Below are positions 29,890 through 38,760 of a stretch of 64,000 bases of DNA, in pieces. Positions within the stretch are counted from its first letter, which is position 1; every line of letters starts with the position of its first letter. Source of the DNA: DAHUXT01 sp036273675 (GTDB lineage Bacteria; Chloroflexota; Ktedonobacteria; Ktedonobacterales; JADMIN01); assembly GCA_036273675.1 (NCBI GenBank), contig DASUHD010000153.1, positions 1 to 64,000 on the forward strand, read 5' to 3'. Both the position numbers and the translations under genes were made by a program. Below the pieces are notes generated by a model. The model did not search any database. It was not told where the DNA came from and saw only the letters and a list, made by a program, of their open reading frames with translations.

Positions 29890-30192
29890 GGCGCGCCGTA
29901 GCCAGACTTGGGCCAGCGGTCAAGAAGAGGGCGAAACACGACAGCCTCACATTTCGTCTGGACATAGAGAAGGCGCCGCGCTGATGAATCGGTCAACCTG
30001 GCACTTCAGGGCGGATTTGTTGCAAACCACCGGAGCCGTCTGTAGAATATTGTAGTTGGCGTTGCGCCAGGCTTGGGCCGCGCCTTCTCCGTAGATCATC
30101 CTGGACAACATCCCGAAACAGTCTTCGCCAGCCGCCGAGAAGTCGGGGCGCTAGGCGAGTTCGCGCGTATCCGCAGGAAAGGATCAGGGGTT

Positions 30193-30582
30193 ATGCTATC
30201 CTCGCGTGGGGCAAAACCGCTTGTGAGCATTTTTCTCTCGCTGCTGCTGGTGCTGGCGTTCGTCTTGCCGTTCTTCCAGTACAATTTCCTGGCTGGCCCC
30301 GTGACACCTTTCGACAAGGTACAGGCTGGCTCAATACGCTTCGGCATCATTTTGGCAATCGCGCTAATCTGGCTGGGCGTGCAGCTCTTCTGGAAGGCGC
30401 CCTCTGAGGCGACCAAACTCGGCATGGCCGCCTCCGCCACAATCGTCTGGCTGGCGCTGGTATTCTTCTTCAATTTCGAGGTCGAAGGCTTCGGCGGCGC
30501 AATGGCCTTCTTCGTCCTGATGGGCGGGTTGGGGGTAACGCTGCTGTGGACGCGCTTTCTCGCGGACGAGATCAGCTTTTAG
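30193..30582 (+). CDS. Small membrane protein, four predicted helices
   Basis: 129 residues from ATG 30193 (AGGGG upstream). The frame is open for 40 codons upstream, but without membrane-protein character or a good start. Helices lie at about residues 10-28, 48-66, 75-93 and 98-118. The C terminus is FLADEISF. No family is recognised. The 300 bases before it hold no convincing gene. Confidence 0.7.
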   Translation: MLSSRGAKPLVSIFLSLLLVLAFVLPFFQYNFLAGPVTPFDKVQAGSIRFGIILAIALIWLGVQLFWKAPSEATKLGMAASATIVWLALVFFFNFEVEGFGGAMAFFVLMGGLGVTLLWTRFLADEISF

Positions 30583-30919
30583 CGGATGGTTTGGGATGTT
30601 TGGGGGGGATGAGGCTGGCTCCCAGGATGGCCACACACGATGCGGGTCTCATCTCCCAGTGATGTGACAGGGACAGAGACATTCTCGTTGTCCACTATAC
30701 AGACCATGATCCTGTGGCGGATCTTTTGCCTCTCACGGCTCTCCAGGCGCCGCCGCTTAAGGCAGTGTCACCTGAACCCGTAGGTAGCAGAGAGCGAATC
30801 TCATCGCCACAGGCGCTTGAGAACTGAAGGATTCATACCCTATTTTGCTGGTGGCATGGTGATGGTGATGGTGATGTGGACGCGCCCAAAGGGCATCCCA
30901 TTTAAGGTAGGCGGCAAAT
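30583..30919. other. Intergenic region upstream of the L,D-transpeptidase gene
   Basis: About 340 bases without a credible gene. It contains a short run of ATGGTG hexamers (about 30856-30879) and a weak promoter-like pair, TTGAGA (30817-30822) with an 18-base spacer and TATTTT (30841-30846). Nothing else is recognised. Confidence 0.45.
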
Positions 30920-32896
30920 ATGTGGCAACGGTTCGTAAAATGGTTCTCGCCTCCGACGCGATCGCAGCGCGCATGGCACATTGGCGTGACGGCGGTCGGG
31001 CTTATCGTCATTCTTGTTCTTCTCGGCGACGGATTGTATGGCCTCTTCACGCACATCAATCAATCGAATGCGCTCAATGCGAAGGCAACCCTCGACTCAT
31101 CGCTGACTGACGCCACAACACGCCTGAACGCGCCTGCTTCAATGCTCCAACCCATTCGCGACCAGGAACAGCAGGTGACCCAATCAGCTGACGGATCGCT
31201 GGCGGGCTGGCAACATGCCAGCCAGGAATATACCCGGTTGAATGGGCAGGTCCAGACGATCATCGCGATGCCCGCGTCTCAGGCGCGCGCGCTGGCGCAA
31301 AAAGACCTCGATCAGTTCCAGACCTCCCTTGCCACGCTGGTCGCAGGGAAATACGTCGAAGCGCCGGGCTACCAGGGCCGGTTCCAGCAGGCGCAGGCAT
31401 CCTTCCAGAACGCCAAAACGACCCGCGACTACTTCCTTGTCGATAGCTTCGCTCAGGATCAGGTGGCCGCGTTAACCGCGTTTAAGCCGACCTATGACCG
31501 CCTGCAACAGTTGACCACGATGGTCACCTCCGAGCAGAAGCTGCTCTCACAGATCACCGGTTCGCCGCAGGCCGCGCCGCTTCTGTGCGCCGACGGCGTT
31601 GGCTCGACACCCGAAGAATACTGGACCACTTACTACAGTCTCATCGCGCATCCCACCGCGCGCCCTGGCGCGACGCCTGTGGAATCGCAGTGGCTCAACC
31701 AGGATTTGACGCTCTTCCGCGCGGCGAATTCGTCGAAGGACTACGTGACGCTCAATCAGCTGCTCGATGGGCAGATTGCCCAGGTGCAGGCGACGAACGC
31801 CACACTTATTCCCGCCACGGCGGCAAGCTATCTGGCGGGGTTCAAGGCCGACATTCAGACCATACAGGACTACACAACCAATGCCCAGGCCATCAAGGAC
31901 TCCTTCGGCAGAATCCAGGGCCTGTCCACCTTCTCATCCCTCGGCATAACGGGGTACAGCGTCACAGCTCCTGCAATGAAGGATCTGAGCAAAGATCTCA
32001 CGACCTTCCAGAGCGAGTATGACCAGGACTCGCAACTGCTCGCCAGCCAGTCCTTCGGGGACTATAGCAAGGCGGTGCAGCAGATACAGAAGCACCGGAG
32101 CGCCATGGCGTTCGATGTCATCTATGCGAAGACCTACCTGGATATCAAGCAACTGGTAGACCTGATTGCCCAGGGCCAGGCGCACACGACGCTGAACAGC
32201 CAGAAGACCGGAGATAACAAGAAGTATCCTGACGCCTACGAATATATCTATCGAGGGACGGGCATCGGCGATGTCATTAACCCGACTGCGACGAAAATAT
32301 TCGGGGTAGGCCGTCTATACGCCGCGAAGAGCGTCACCGACTACAGGTATCTCGACACCGAGTTGCAGATGTTCATCCACAACATCTCCGCGATGTTGAC
32401 AAATCTGGACGACAAGACACCCTACAATCAGACGCACCAGACTGATACGGACCTGATGCAGTACTACGGCATCATGCAGGGCAACGTCATGGTCGTCTCG
32501 CTGCGCGAGCAGGTGGCGCGTTTCTACACGGACGGGAAGCTGGTCAAGGCGATCTACCTGACGACGGGCGCGCCCGATCTCCCGTCGGCTCCAGGCATCA
32601 ACTGCGCCTCGCATTCGGTACAGAACCAGTTGATGGTCTCGCCCGATCCGCCCGGGTCGCCCGACTACTATACGCCAACGCCCGTCAAATTTGGCATCTA
32701 CTACCACAACTATGGCCTGGAAATTCACGACGCCTGGTGGCGCAACCAGTTCGGCCCGCTGACAAACCTGCCGCACTATGACCCCGCCGCGTTCAACGGT
32801 GGCTCGCACGGCTGCATCAACATCTCGAAAGAAGATATGCCGTGGATCTACTTCAACTTCGTGAACCTCAAGAACATCCCAGTGGTGGTCTACTAA
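30920..32896 (+). CDS. L,D-transpeptidase (YkuD family) with long extracellular region
   Basis: 658 residues. One N-terminal membrane helix (about 20-43) anchors a long alpha-helical, Gln/Thr-rich extracellular region (residues ~45-520) with repeated coiled-coil-like segments. The C-terminal YkuD domain (residues ~525-658) has FGIYYHNYGLEIHDAWW and GSHGCINISKEDM, giving the catalytic His and Cys. YkuD enzymes form 3-3 peptidoglycan cross-links or attach proteins to the wall. This is far longer than typical (~300 residues). The stalk could span the wall or sense it; that is inference. Confidence 0.9.
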   Translation: MWQRFVKWFSPPTRSQRAWHIGVTAVGLIVILVLLGDGLYGLFTHINQSNALNAKATLDSSLTDATTRLNAPASMLQPIRDQEQQVTQSADGSLAGWQHASQEYTRLNGQVQTIIAMPASQARALAQKDLDQFQTSLATLVAGKYVEAPGYQGRFQQAQASFQNAKTTRDYFLVDSFAQDQVAALTAFKPTYDRLQQLTTMVTSEQKLLSQITGSPQAAPLLCADGVGSTPEEYWTTYYSLIAHPTARPGATPVESQWLNQDLTLFRAANSSKDYVTLNQLLDGQIAQVQATNATLIPATAASYLAGFKADIQTIQDYTTNAQAIKDSFGRIQGLSTFSSLGITGYSVTAPAMKDLSKDLTTFQSEYDQDSQLLASQSFGDYSKAVQQIQKHRSAMAFDVIYAKTYLDIKQLVDLIAQGQAHTTLNSQKTGDNKKYPDAYEYIYRGTGIGDVINPTATKIFGVGRLYAAKSVTDYRYLDTELQMFIHNISAMLTNLDDKTPYNQTHQTDTDLMQYYGIMQGNVMVVSLREQVARFYTDGKLVKAIYLTTGAPDLPSAPGINCASHSVQNQLMVSPDPPGSPDYYTPTPVKFGIYYHNYGLEIHDAWWRNQFGPLTNLPHYDPAAFNGGSHGCINISKEDMPWIYFNFVNLKNIPVVVY

Positions 32897-32916
32897 TCCA
32901 GACCAGACGAGCGTAC

Positions 32917-32953
32917 GAGACCCGGTGGAGCGACATCCGCCGGGTCTCTTGTT
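32917..32953 (+). terminator. Intrinsic terminator after the L,D-transpeptidase gene
   Basis: GAGACCCGG pairs with CCGGGTCTC across a 14-base loop, followed by TTGTT. It lies 20 bases after the stop codon. The T-tract is short. Confidence 0.72.
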
Positions 32954-32980
32954 ACCTGCGTTCTCTGCGGTGGCTATCAG

Positions 32981-33463
32981 CTAGCCGCGGATAGCGACTT
33001 CGGCCTCGATCTCGACCGGGATATCGAAGGGCAACACCGCCATCCCAACCGCCGAACGCGCGTGGCGGCCAGCCTCCTCGCCATAGAGTTCGAGAATCAG
33101 GTCAGAGAATCCGTTGATGACGGCCGGTGGTTGATTGAAGCCAGGCGCGACATTCACCATGCCAAAGACGCGCAGCCAGGCCACCACGCGATCCAGATCG
33201 CCCAGCTCGCGCTTGAGGCTGCCAAGAATCGCCAGCGCCGTCTGCCGCGCCGCCGCATATCCCTGGTCGAGCGACACCTCCGCGCCAACTTTGCCGCGCG
33301 TCCCAGCGATGGAGCCGTCGGAATCGAGTGGGCCATGCCCGGCGACATACGCTCGACCCTCCCACACCCGGACGTTGACAAATGGCAGCCGCGCTCCAGG
33401 CGGCCCCTTCATCGGCTCGGGCAACACCAGGCCCAGCGCCTCCAACCGTTTCTCGATTTCCAC
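32981..33463 (-). CDS. RidA/YjgF/UK114-family protein
   Basis: 160 residues from a GTG start at 33463, chosen because GGGGAGG lies eight bases upstream; longer frames begin at 33496 and 33607 without a good site. The sequence matches the RidA subfamily with an N-terminal IEKRLEALGLVLPEP (YjgH/UK114-like 'RidA family' of ~150 residues): FVNVRVWEGRAYVAGHGPLD, AARQTALAILGSLKRELGDLDRV and GRHARSAVGMAVLPFDIPVEIE. RidA proteins deaminate reactive enamine/imine intermediates; in this subgroup the catalytic Arg is replaced by the GRHARSAVG pattern, and activity is unproven. It is monocistronic and divergent from the KimA-like gene. Confidence 0.92.
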   Translation of the reverse strand: MEIEKRLEALGLVLPEPMKGPPGARLPFVNVRVWEGRAYVAGHGPLDSDGSIAGTRGKVGAEVSLDQGYAAARQTALAILGSLKRELGDLDRVVAWLRVFGMVNVAPGFNQPPAVINGFSDLILELYGEEAGRHARSAVGMAVLPFDIPVEIEAEVAIRG

Positions 33464-33587
33464 GTGCAAAGCCTCCCCTATGGAACATCCCGCCATCCCC
33501 TGGCGCATTCGCCATGGATGTGCGCCAATGATACAACGCGGTGCGATCAGCCTGTCGCTAGCGCCACACATGCCACAATCGCCAAAG

Positions 33588-33616
33588 TTGCCGAAATGCG
33601 CGCACATGCGTATAGT
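33588..33616 (+). promoter_or_regulatory. Promoter of the KimA-like transporter gene
   Basis: TTGCCG, a 17-base spacer, then TATAGT, 85 bases before the start codon. Confidence 0.65.
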
Positions 33617-33701
33617 TGTGTAGGTGTTTTATCGGCGGGCGCCAGCAGGCGCCAGAGACCGACATCATCTCATCATGCTGATGCTGGAAGGGTATTGAGC
33701 A

Positions 33702-35966
33702 ATGGCGGAGGGGCAGGGCGACGGGGACGAGTCAGAGCATTCGTTTATCCAGGAACCGCTGGAACCTTCTGATGACCAGCCTGATCTGCGCGATGATCCG
33801 CTCTTTCAGGAGATCGTGAACCTCCCTGGCGAGGCAGCGGATGATGACCAGACGCGACGCGCAAGCGAGGCGCGCACCGGCCTGGAACGCCGCGAGGTCG
33901 TGCATGGCAAGCGGCGCAACGCCGACTATATTCGCGTCCAGTATTCGGGACGGCGGCAGTTCCGCCACACCGGCGGCGGGACGCTCGAAGCCACCCCTGA
34001 AGCGCTCACACCCCAGAGCGGTCCCGGTCGGGCTTGGGAACGGGTGCGACGCGTGCTGCTGGGCGAACGGCTGAGCAGTGGCGAACTGGAGACCGAGCGG
34101 CTCACCAAGGTCAAGGCGCTCGCGATCCTCTCCTCAGACGCCATCTCGTCGGTGGCCTACGCGACAGAGGCGTCGCTCAGCGTCCTCATTCTGGCGGGCG
34201 CCGCGACGCTCCAGATCAATCTCATTCTGGCGGGCTGCATTGCGCTACTGATGGTCATCGTCGGCACATCCTATCGCCAGACCATTCACGCTTACCCACA
34301 GGGTGGCGGTTCGTACATCGTCGCCCGCGAAAACCTTGGCGATCTGCCTGGCCTGATTGCCGCCGCCTCATTGCTGATTGACTATGTGCTGACCGTCTCC
34401 GTGAGCGTTTCAGCGGGCGTGGACGCGCTCGTGTCCGCCGTCAGGCCGCTCATGCCCTATGGCGTCGAACTGGGCGTCCTCTTCATCGCTATTATCATGG
34501 TCGTCAACCTGCGCGGCGTGCGCGAGTCCGGCTCGATCTTCGCCGCGCCCAGTTACCTCTTCATCGGCGTCTTCCTCATTATGATCGTGGTCGGCGTGAT
34601 TCACGCCGCGACGCTGCCCGGCGGGCTGACGACACATATGCCCGCGGTCAAGAGTCCAGCGCTGGGCTGGGGATCAGAGCCGCTCTCGCTGCTACTGATT
34701 CTCACGGCGTTCGCGTCTGGCTGCTCAGCAATGACGGGCGTCGAAGCGATCTCGAATGGCGTCCCGCTCTTCAAGAAGCCGGAGCCTCGCAACGCGGCGC
34801 GCACGCTGAGCTGGATGATCGCCATTCTGGTGACGCTGTTTCTCGGCACGTCGTATCTGGCATGGCGCCTCGGTGTGGCGCCCTTCAGCACTGGCGAGCC
34901 GACGGTGACCTCCCAGATCGCCGAGACGGTCTTCAACGGCTCATTTGGCTGGATGTACTACGTGCTTCAGTTTGCCACCCTGCTGATCCTGGTGCTGGCG
35001 GCCAATACGAGTTTTTCGGGCTTCCCCTGGCTCTCCTCGATTCTGGCGCGCGATGGCTTTCTCCCGCACCAGTTCTCGGCGCGCGGCGGGCGACTGGCGT
35101 TCACCACCGGCATCGTCGTTCTTACGCTGCTCTCGACATCGCTGATGGTGATCTTTCACGGCAATACCGTGGCGCTGATCAATCTCTACGCCGTCGGTGT
35201 GTTTACCGCGTTCACTCTCTCACAGACCGGGCTGGTCGTACACTGGTGGCGGCTGAGAAACACCACTGGCGCATCGCACTGGCGTCAGTCGTTAGCCATC
35301 AACCTGGTTGGCGCGATTGCGACGGGGATCGTCGCCATCGTAATCACGCTGACCAAGTTCGTGCATGGCGCGTGGATCGTCGTCGTGCTGGTGCCGCTCT
35401 TCGTCCTGCTCTTCAAGGCCATCTCACGCCACTACGCCAGCGCGCGCAGGCAAATTGCGGAACTCCCGGTGAGCGACCTGCGGCAGCTACGTCAGATCAT
35501 GGTGGTGCCAATCGCGCAGTTCGACCGCGTGGCGCAACGGAGCATCGCCTATGCGCAGGCGCTGGCCAATGAGGTAATCGTCATTCATGTGGCGACCGAC
35601 TCGGAAGACAGCGCGGAGCTACGTCGCGCCTGGAACACCTGGAATGCGCAGCAGGCAGCGCCCGAAGTGGGAGCAGGGCGAGCAGGGACAGCGGATTCCG
35701 GGCGAGTCAGAACCCTGCCACATACGTCGCCACGGCTGGTGGTCATCGACTCGCCCTATCGCTCGCTGACCGGCCCGCTGATCGCCTATGTAGACGCGCT
35801 GCGCGATTCGCACCCCGAGGCGGTCATTACGGTGGTCCTGCCAGAGTTTGTGCCGGCCCACTGGTGGGAGCGCGCACTGCACAACCAGACCGCCCTCCGC
35901 CTGAAGCTGGCATTCTACTCACACCGCAACGTGGTCGTGGCGAACGTCCCCTATCACCTCCAGTAG
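33702..35966 (+). CDS. KimA-type potassium/proton symporter (APC superfamily) with N-terminal extension
   Basis: 754 residues. From about residue 125 it closely follows Bacillus KimA (formerly YdaO), a high-affinity K+ uptake protein often annotated as an amino acid permease: KALAILSSDAISSVAYATE, SYRQTIHAYPQGGGSYIVA, NLGDLPGLIAAASLLIDY, TVSVSVSAG and GCSAMTGVEAISNGVP. About twelve membrane helices are followed by a cytoplasmic domain (residues ~590-754) as in KimA. KimA is inhibited by c-di-AMP in Bacillus; whether that holds here is not visible. The first ~125 residues are an extra acidic, cytoplasmic region absent from KimA. Confidence 0.85.
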   Translation: MAEGQGDGDESEHSFIQEPLEPSDDQPDLRDDPLFQEIVNLPGEAADDDQTRRASEARTGLERREVVHGKRRNADYIRVQYSGRRQFRHTGGGTLEATPEALTPQSGPGRAWERVRRVLLGERLSSGELETERLTKVKALAILSSDAISSVAYATEASLSVLILAGAATLQINLILAGCIALLMVIVGTSYRQTIHAYPQGGGSYIVARENLGDLPGLIAAASLLIDYVLTVSVSVSAGVDALVSAVRPLMPYGVELGVLFIAIIMVVNLRGVRESGSIFAAPSYLFIGVFLIMIVVGVIHAATLPGGLTTHMPAVKSPALGWGSEPLSLLLILTAFASGCSAMTGVEAISNGVPLFKKPEPRNAARTLSWMIAILVTLFLGTSYLAWRLGVAPFSTGEPTVTSQIAETVFNGSFGWMYYVLQFATLLILVLAANTSFSGFPWLSSILARDGFLPHQFSARGGRLAFTTGIVVLTLLSTSLMVIFHGNTVALINLYAVGVFTAFTLSQTGLVVHWWRLRNTTGASHWRQSLAINLVGAIATGIVAIVITLTKFVHGAWIVVVLVPLFVLLFKAISRHYASARRQIAELPVSDLRQLRQIMVVPIAQFDRVAQRSIAYAQALANEVIVIHVATDSEDSAELRRAWNTWNAQQAAPEVGAGRAGTADSGRVRTLPHTSPRLVVIDSPYRSLTGPLIAYVDALRDSHPEAVITVVLPEFVPAHWWERALHNQTALRLKLAFYSHRNVVVANVPYHLQ

Positions 35967-36018
35967 ATCTGGAACACAAGTCGCGCAGCAGCCCACATAC
36001 CCCCATTGTCGCCAACGC

Positions 36019-36047
36019 TTGAAACGCCGGGAGCTACGGCCTATACT
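36019..36047 (+). promoter_or_regulatory. Promoter of the zinc-ribbon membrane protein gene
   Basis: TTGAAA, a 17-base spacer, then TATACT, 100 bases before the start codon. Confidence 0.7.
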
Positions 36048-36147
36048 GAGCTATGCTCTATTGTGGATGACTCGCTCGGCAAGTGGCTACATATTCCTGA
36101 CTGGAAATAGAGCGTGGGGGTGCTTGTGGGGAGGAGTGGCGTGATTT

Positions 36148-38760
36148 ATGACATGTCCCCGATGTGGAGAATCGCTAGCGGCTGATGCGCCGGTCTGCTC
36201 GTCGTGCGGCCTGACCATCTCGTCCTCTACGGCGCAACGTTGTCCCGTCTGCGGCGCTGACCTCGCCTCGGACGCTGCTGTCTGCCCGCACTGCGGCATG
36301 TCCCTTACTCCTACATCTTCGAATCTTGCCGCGCCCGCCGCCTACGAGCCGCCACCCGAGGATGAGCAATCTGGCGCCCCGACGACACCGTACGCCAGGT
36401 CCCGCTATCTGCGGCCGCCCATCATGCGCACGGTGCCGCTGCTGACCACATCGAGGCAGTCATTGGGACAATCCTCCGACGAGGCGCCTAATGAGGCAAC
36501 CGAGGCGACCGAGGACGAAGCGCCGTGGATGGCCACACCCTCACTGCTGACGCCCTCTGAGCCGGAGGACATCCCCTTCGCTACAACAGCGGTGGCCGCA
36601 ACTGGCGCTGAGCCAGGGCAGCCAGACGCCTCAGACACGTCGGGCGGAGAGACACCAGAAACGCCGGATATCGAGCGTCCCACCGTTCACGCGCCAAAAC
36701 CACCCCTGCCCGACTATGACACCCCGGACATCGAGCGCCCTGCCATCCACGCGCCGAAGCCACCGTTGCCCGACTACGATACGCCCGATATCGAGCGCCC
36801 CGCTATTCACCCAGCGACAACGAATGACCAGCACGCATCCGCTGATGTTGCGGTTGATGCTGAGGTGGTCTCGCCCAACGGCGCCGTCACACCAGTCTCT
36901 GATATGACCAGCCCTATGCCAGCGTATCCCATACATCCCAGCGCGTCTGCTGGCCCGCGCGCGCCACGCGCCGCCAGTATGGCGACCGAAAGTGCCATCG
37001 CGCGTATCTTCGGCGTGCAGCCACCCCCGCGTGAACGCGCCGCCAACAATGCCATCCAGAGCTTCTGGCTGCGCTATCTGCCGCCAGAGTCGGCTGCCGT
37101 CCCCTGGATCTCCATCCCCGTCGGCGCCTTGCTGGCGCTGGTCGTTGGGTTGCTCGTGACGATTTTCGGACTCGTCTTCTGGACGCGCGCCATGAGCTAC
37201 ATGCTCGGATTCGGCGGCGCGGTCAATGCCAATACCGGGCTTTTCGGGTCCGTTCTCTCGCCCAACCTGCTGCAACTCTTTCTGCTGGAGCATGGCGTCC
37301 CGATGTCGCTGGCGCTTGGCTCTCCCGGCGCGACGGGGAGCTTTTCCGCGCTGGTGGCCGCGCCGCTCACCGGCCTCTCGCTGATACCCGCCTGCGCACT
37401 GATTTTCGCGGGGTATGTGGCCGCCGCCAGCGACTTTTCGCATCGCCTGGGCTTCAGTGTGGCGCGTGGGGCGCTCGTCGGGCCGGTCTATGCGGTACTG
37501 CTGCTTCTGATCGCGCTCTTTGGCTCCAGCGCCATCCACCTGGAACAGAACACGACCATCCAGCTGCACCCCTCGCTCGGCGTAGCCTTCATAGCGGGCC
37601 TGGTCTGGGGAACAGTGTTCGGCGCACTTGGTAGCCTGCTGGCGCTCCGTCGGCATCACCTCTTCACCACCAACCGCAGCCCCGATCTCCTGGCGGGCGC
37701 GTCGTGGGGCGCGCTGATCGCCCTGGTGAGCGGATTGTTGCTGACGGCGGTCGCGCTGCTGGCAGGCATGGCGGCGCACGTGATCAGCTCAACGCCCGCC
37801 GCTGCCACGGAATCATCGGCGAGCGGGATCGTAGGAGCGCTCGGCGCGATCATGACGACGATCTCGTTGCTCATCGTGGTTGCGCCGGTGGCGGCGCTCT
37901 GGCTCTTCGCCCTGGGAACGGGCGCGACCATCGATAGCTGGCTCACCACCTCCGGCGCGAATCTCAGTTCGGTTACCTCGACCTTCGGACTGCTCGCCGC
38001 GCAGCATCATCCATCGAGCATCGCCTGGTGGCTGCTGCTGCTGGTCCCGCTTGCCAGCTACATCATCGGCGGCCGGGCCGCGGCGCATATCGCCCGCGCC
38101 GACTCGCTCCGGGATGGCGCGCTCGTGGGCTGGTTGATGGCGGTGGCGTTGACCGCGCTGGTGCTGCTCTTTACGCTCCTTACGCGCGTGCTCGTCTCAT
38201 CCAACGCGACGCTCTTCGGGCGCACAGTCATCACCCACCTGGGAATCGCGCCGTCAGTGGGAGCGGTCGGGCTGCTCGTACTGCTGGTTGGCAGCATCCT
38301 CGGCTCGGTGGGTGGCGCGAGCGCAGTGCTGGCGCCGGAACCTGGCCTGGCGCTCGTCTCGCTCTTGTTGCCGCTGCTCGCCAAACTGGCGCCAGCGCTG
38401 TCCCTTGCCCAGCGGCCGTGGGATATGCTCGACGCGGCGCGCAACCGCCATCCCACGCGCACGCCGATGCGGGCGCTGCTCTACGCGGCGGCGCTCTCGG
38501 CGGTAGTATTGGTGGCTCTCTTCGTGCTGGCCGTGCTGATCGGCTGGATCGCCAGCCATGCCGCCCCTGTCAGCGCGGTGCGCGGCTTTGATGGATTCTT
38601 CGCGGGTCTCGCGGTGGGCGTGCCACTCCTGCTGCTGGCCTGCGCGGCGATCCTCGCGATCATGAAGACGCTACCGCCGCTGCTGACGGCGCACGCCACG
38701 CTCCGGGCGGAGACGCCAATCATTCCACGATACCCCACGGCAGCGCACCATCACCCGTGA
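36148..38760 (+). CDS. Double zinc-ribbon polytopic membrane protein with tandem repeats
   Basis: 870 residues. The N terminus has two zinc ribbons: CPRCGESLAADAPVCSSCG (residues ~3-21) and CPVCGADLASDAAVCPHCG (~32-50). A ~240-residue acidic, Pro/Thr-rich linker follows, with two full and one partial 20-residue repeats of the type DIERPAIHAPKPPLPDYDTP (about residues 174-220). From residue ~325 there are about twelve membrane helices rich in Ala, Leu and Gly. No family is recognised for the membrane part. Its stop overlaps the convergent downstream gene by ten bases. A role in membrane organisation or signalling cannot be tested here. Confidence 0.82.
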   Translation: MTCPRCGESLAADAPVCSSCGLTISSSTAQRCPVCGADLASDAAVCPHCGMSLTPTSSNLAAPAAYEPPPEDEQSGAPTTPYARSRYLRPPIMRTVPLLTTSRQSLGQSSDEAPNEATEATEDEAPWMATPSLLTPSEPEDIPFATTAVAATGAEPGQPDASDTSGGETPETPDIERPTVHAPKPPLPDYDTPDIERPAIHAPKPPLPDYDTPDIERPAIHPATTNDQHASADVAVDAEVVSPNGAVTPVSDMTSPMPAYPIHPSASAGPRAPRAASMATESAIARIFGVQPPPRERAANNAIQSFWLRYLPPESAAVPWISIPVGALLALVVGLLVTIFGLVFWTRAMSYMLGFGGAVNANTGLFGSVLSPNLLQLFLLEHGVPMSLALGSPGATGSFSALVAAPLTGLSLIPACALIFAGYVAAASDFSHRLGFSVARGALVGPVYAVLLLLIALFGSSAIHLEQNTTIQLHPSLGVAFIAGLVWGTVFGALGSLLALRRHHLFTTNRSPDLLAGASWGALIALVSGLLLTAVALLAGMAAHVISSTPAAATESSASGIVGALGAIMTTISLLIVVAPVAALWLFALGTGATIDSWLTTSGANLSSVTSTFGLLAAQHHPSSIAWWLLLLVPLASYIIGGRAAAHIARADSLRDGALVGWLMAVALTALVLLFTLLTRVLVSSNATLFGRTVITHLGIAPSVGAVGLLVLLVGSILGSVGGASAVLAPEPGLALVSLLLPLLAKLAPALSLAQRPWDMLDAARNRHPTRTPMRALLYAAALSAVVLVALFVLAVLIGWIASHAAPVSAVRGFDGFFAGLAVGVPLLLLACAAILAIMKTLPPLLTAHATLRAETPIIPRYPTAAHHHP
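36667..36810 (+). repeat. 60-bp in-frame tandem repeat
   Basis: Two full units (36667-36726, 36727-36786) and a partial third, coding for the 20-residue repeats of the zinc-ribbon protein. The units differ mainly at third codon positions. Confidence 0.85.

Noticed and set aside
30856..30879. ATGGTG run as a binding-site array
   Set aside because: Short simple-sequence repeat; nothing else supports function.
33452..33472. parS-like TTTCCACGTGCAAA upstream of the RidA gene
   Set aside because: It breaks the palindrome at two positions of the core and is probably chance.
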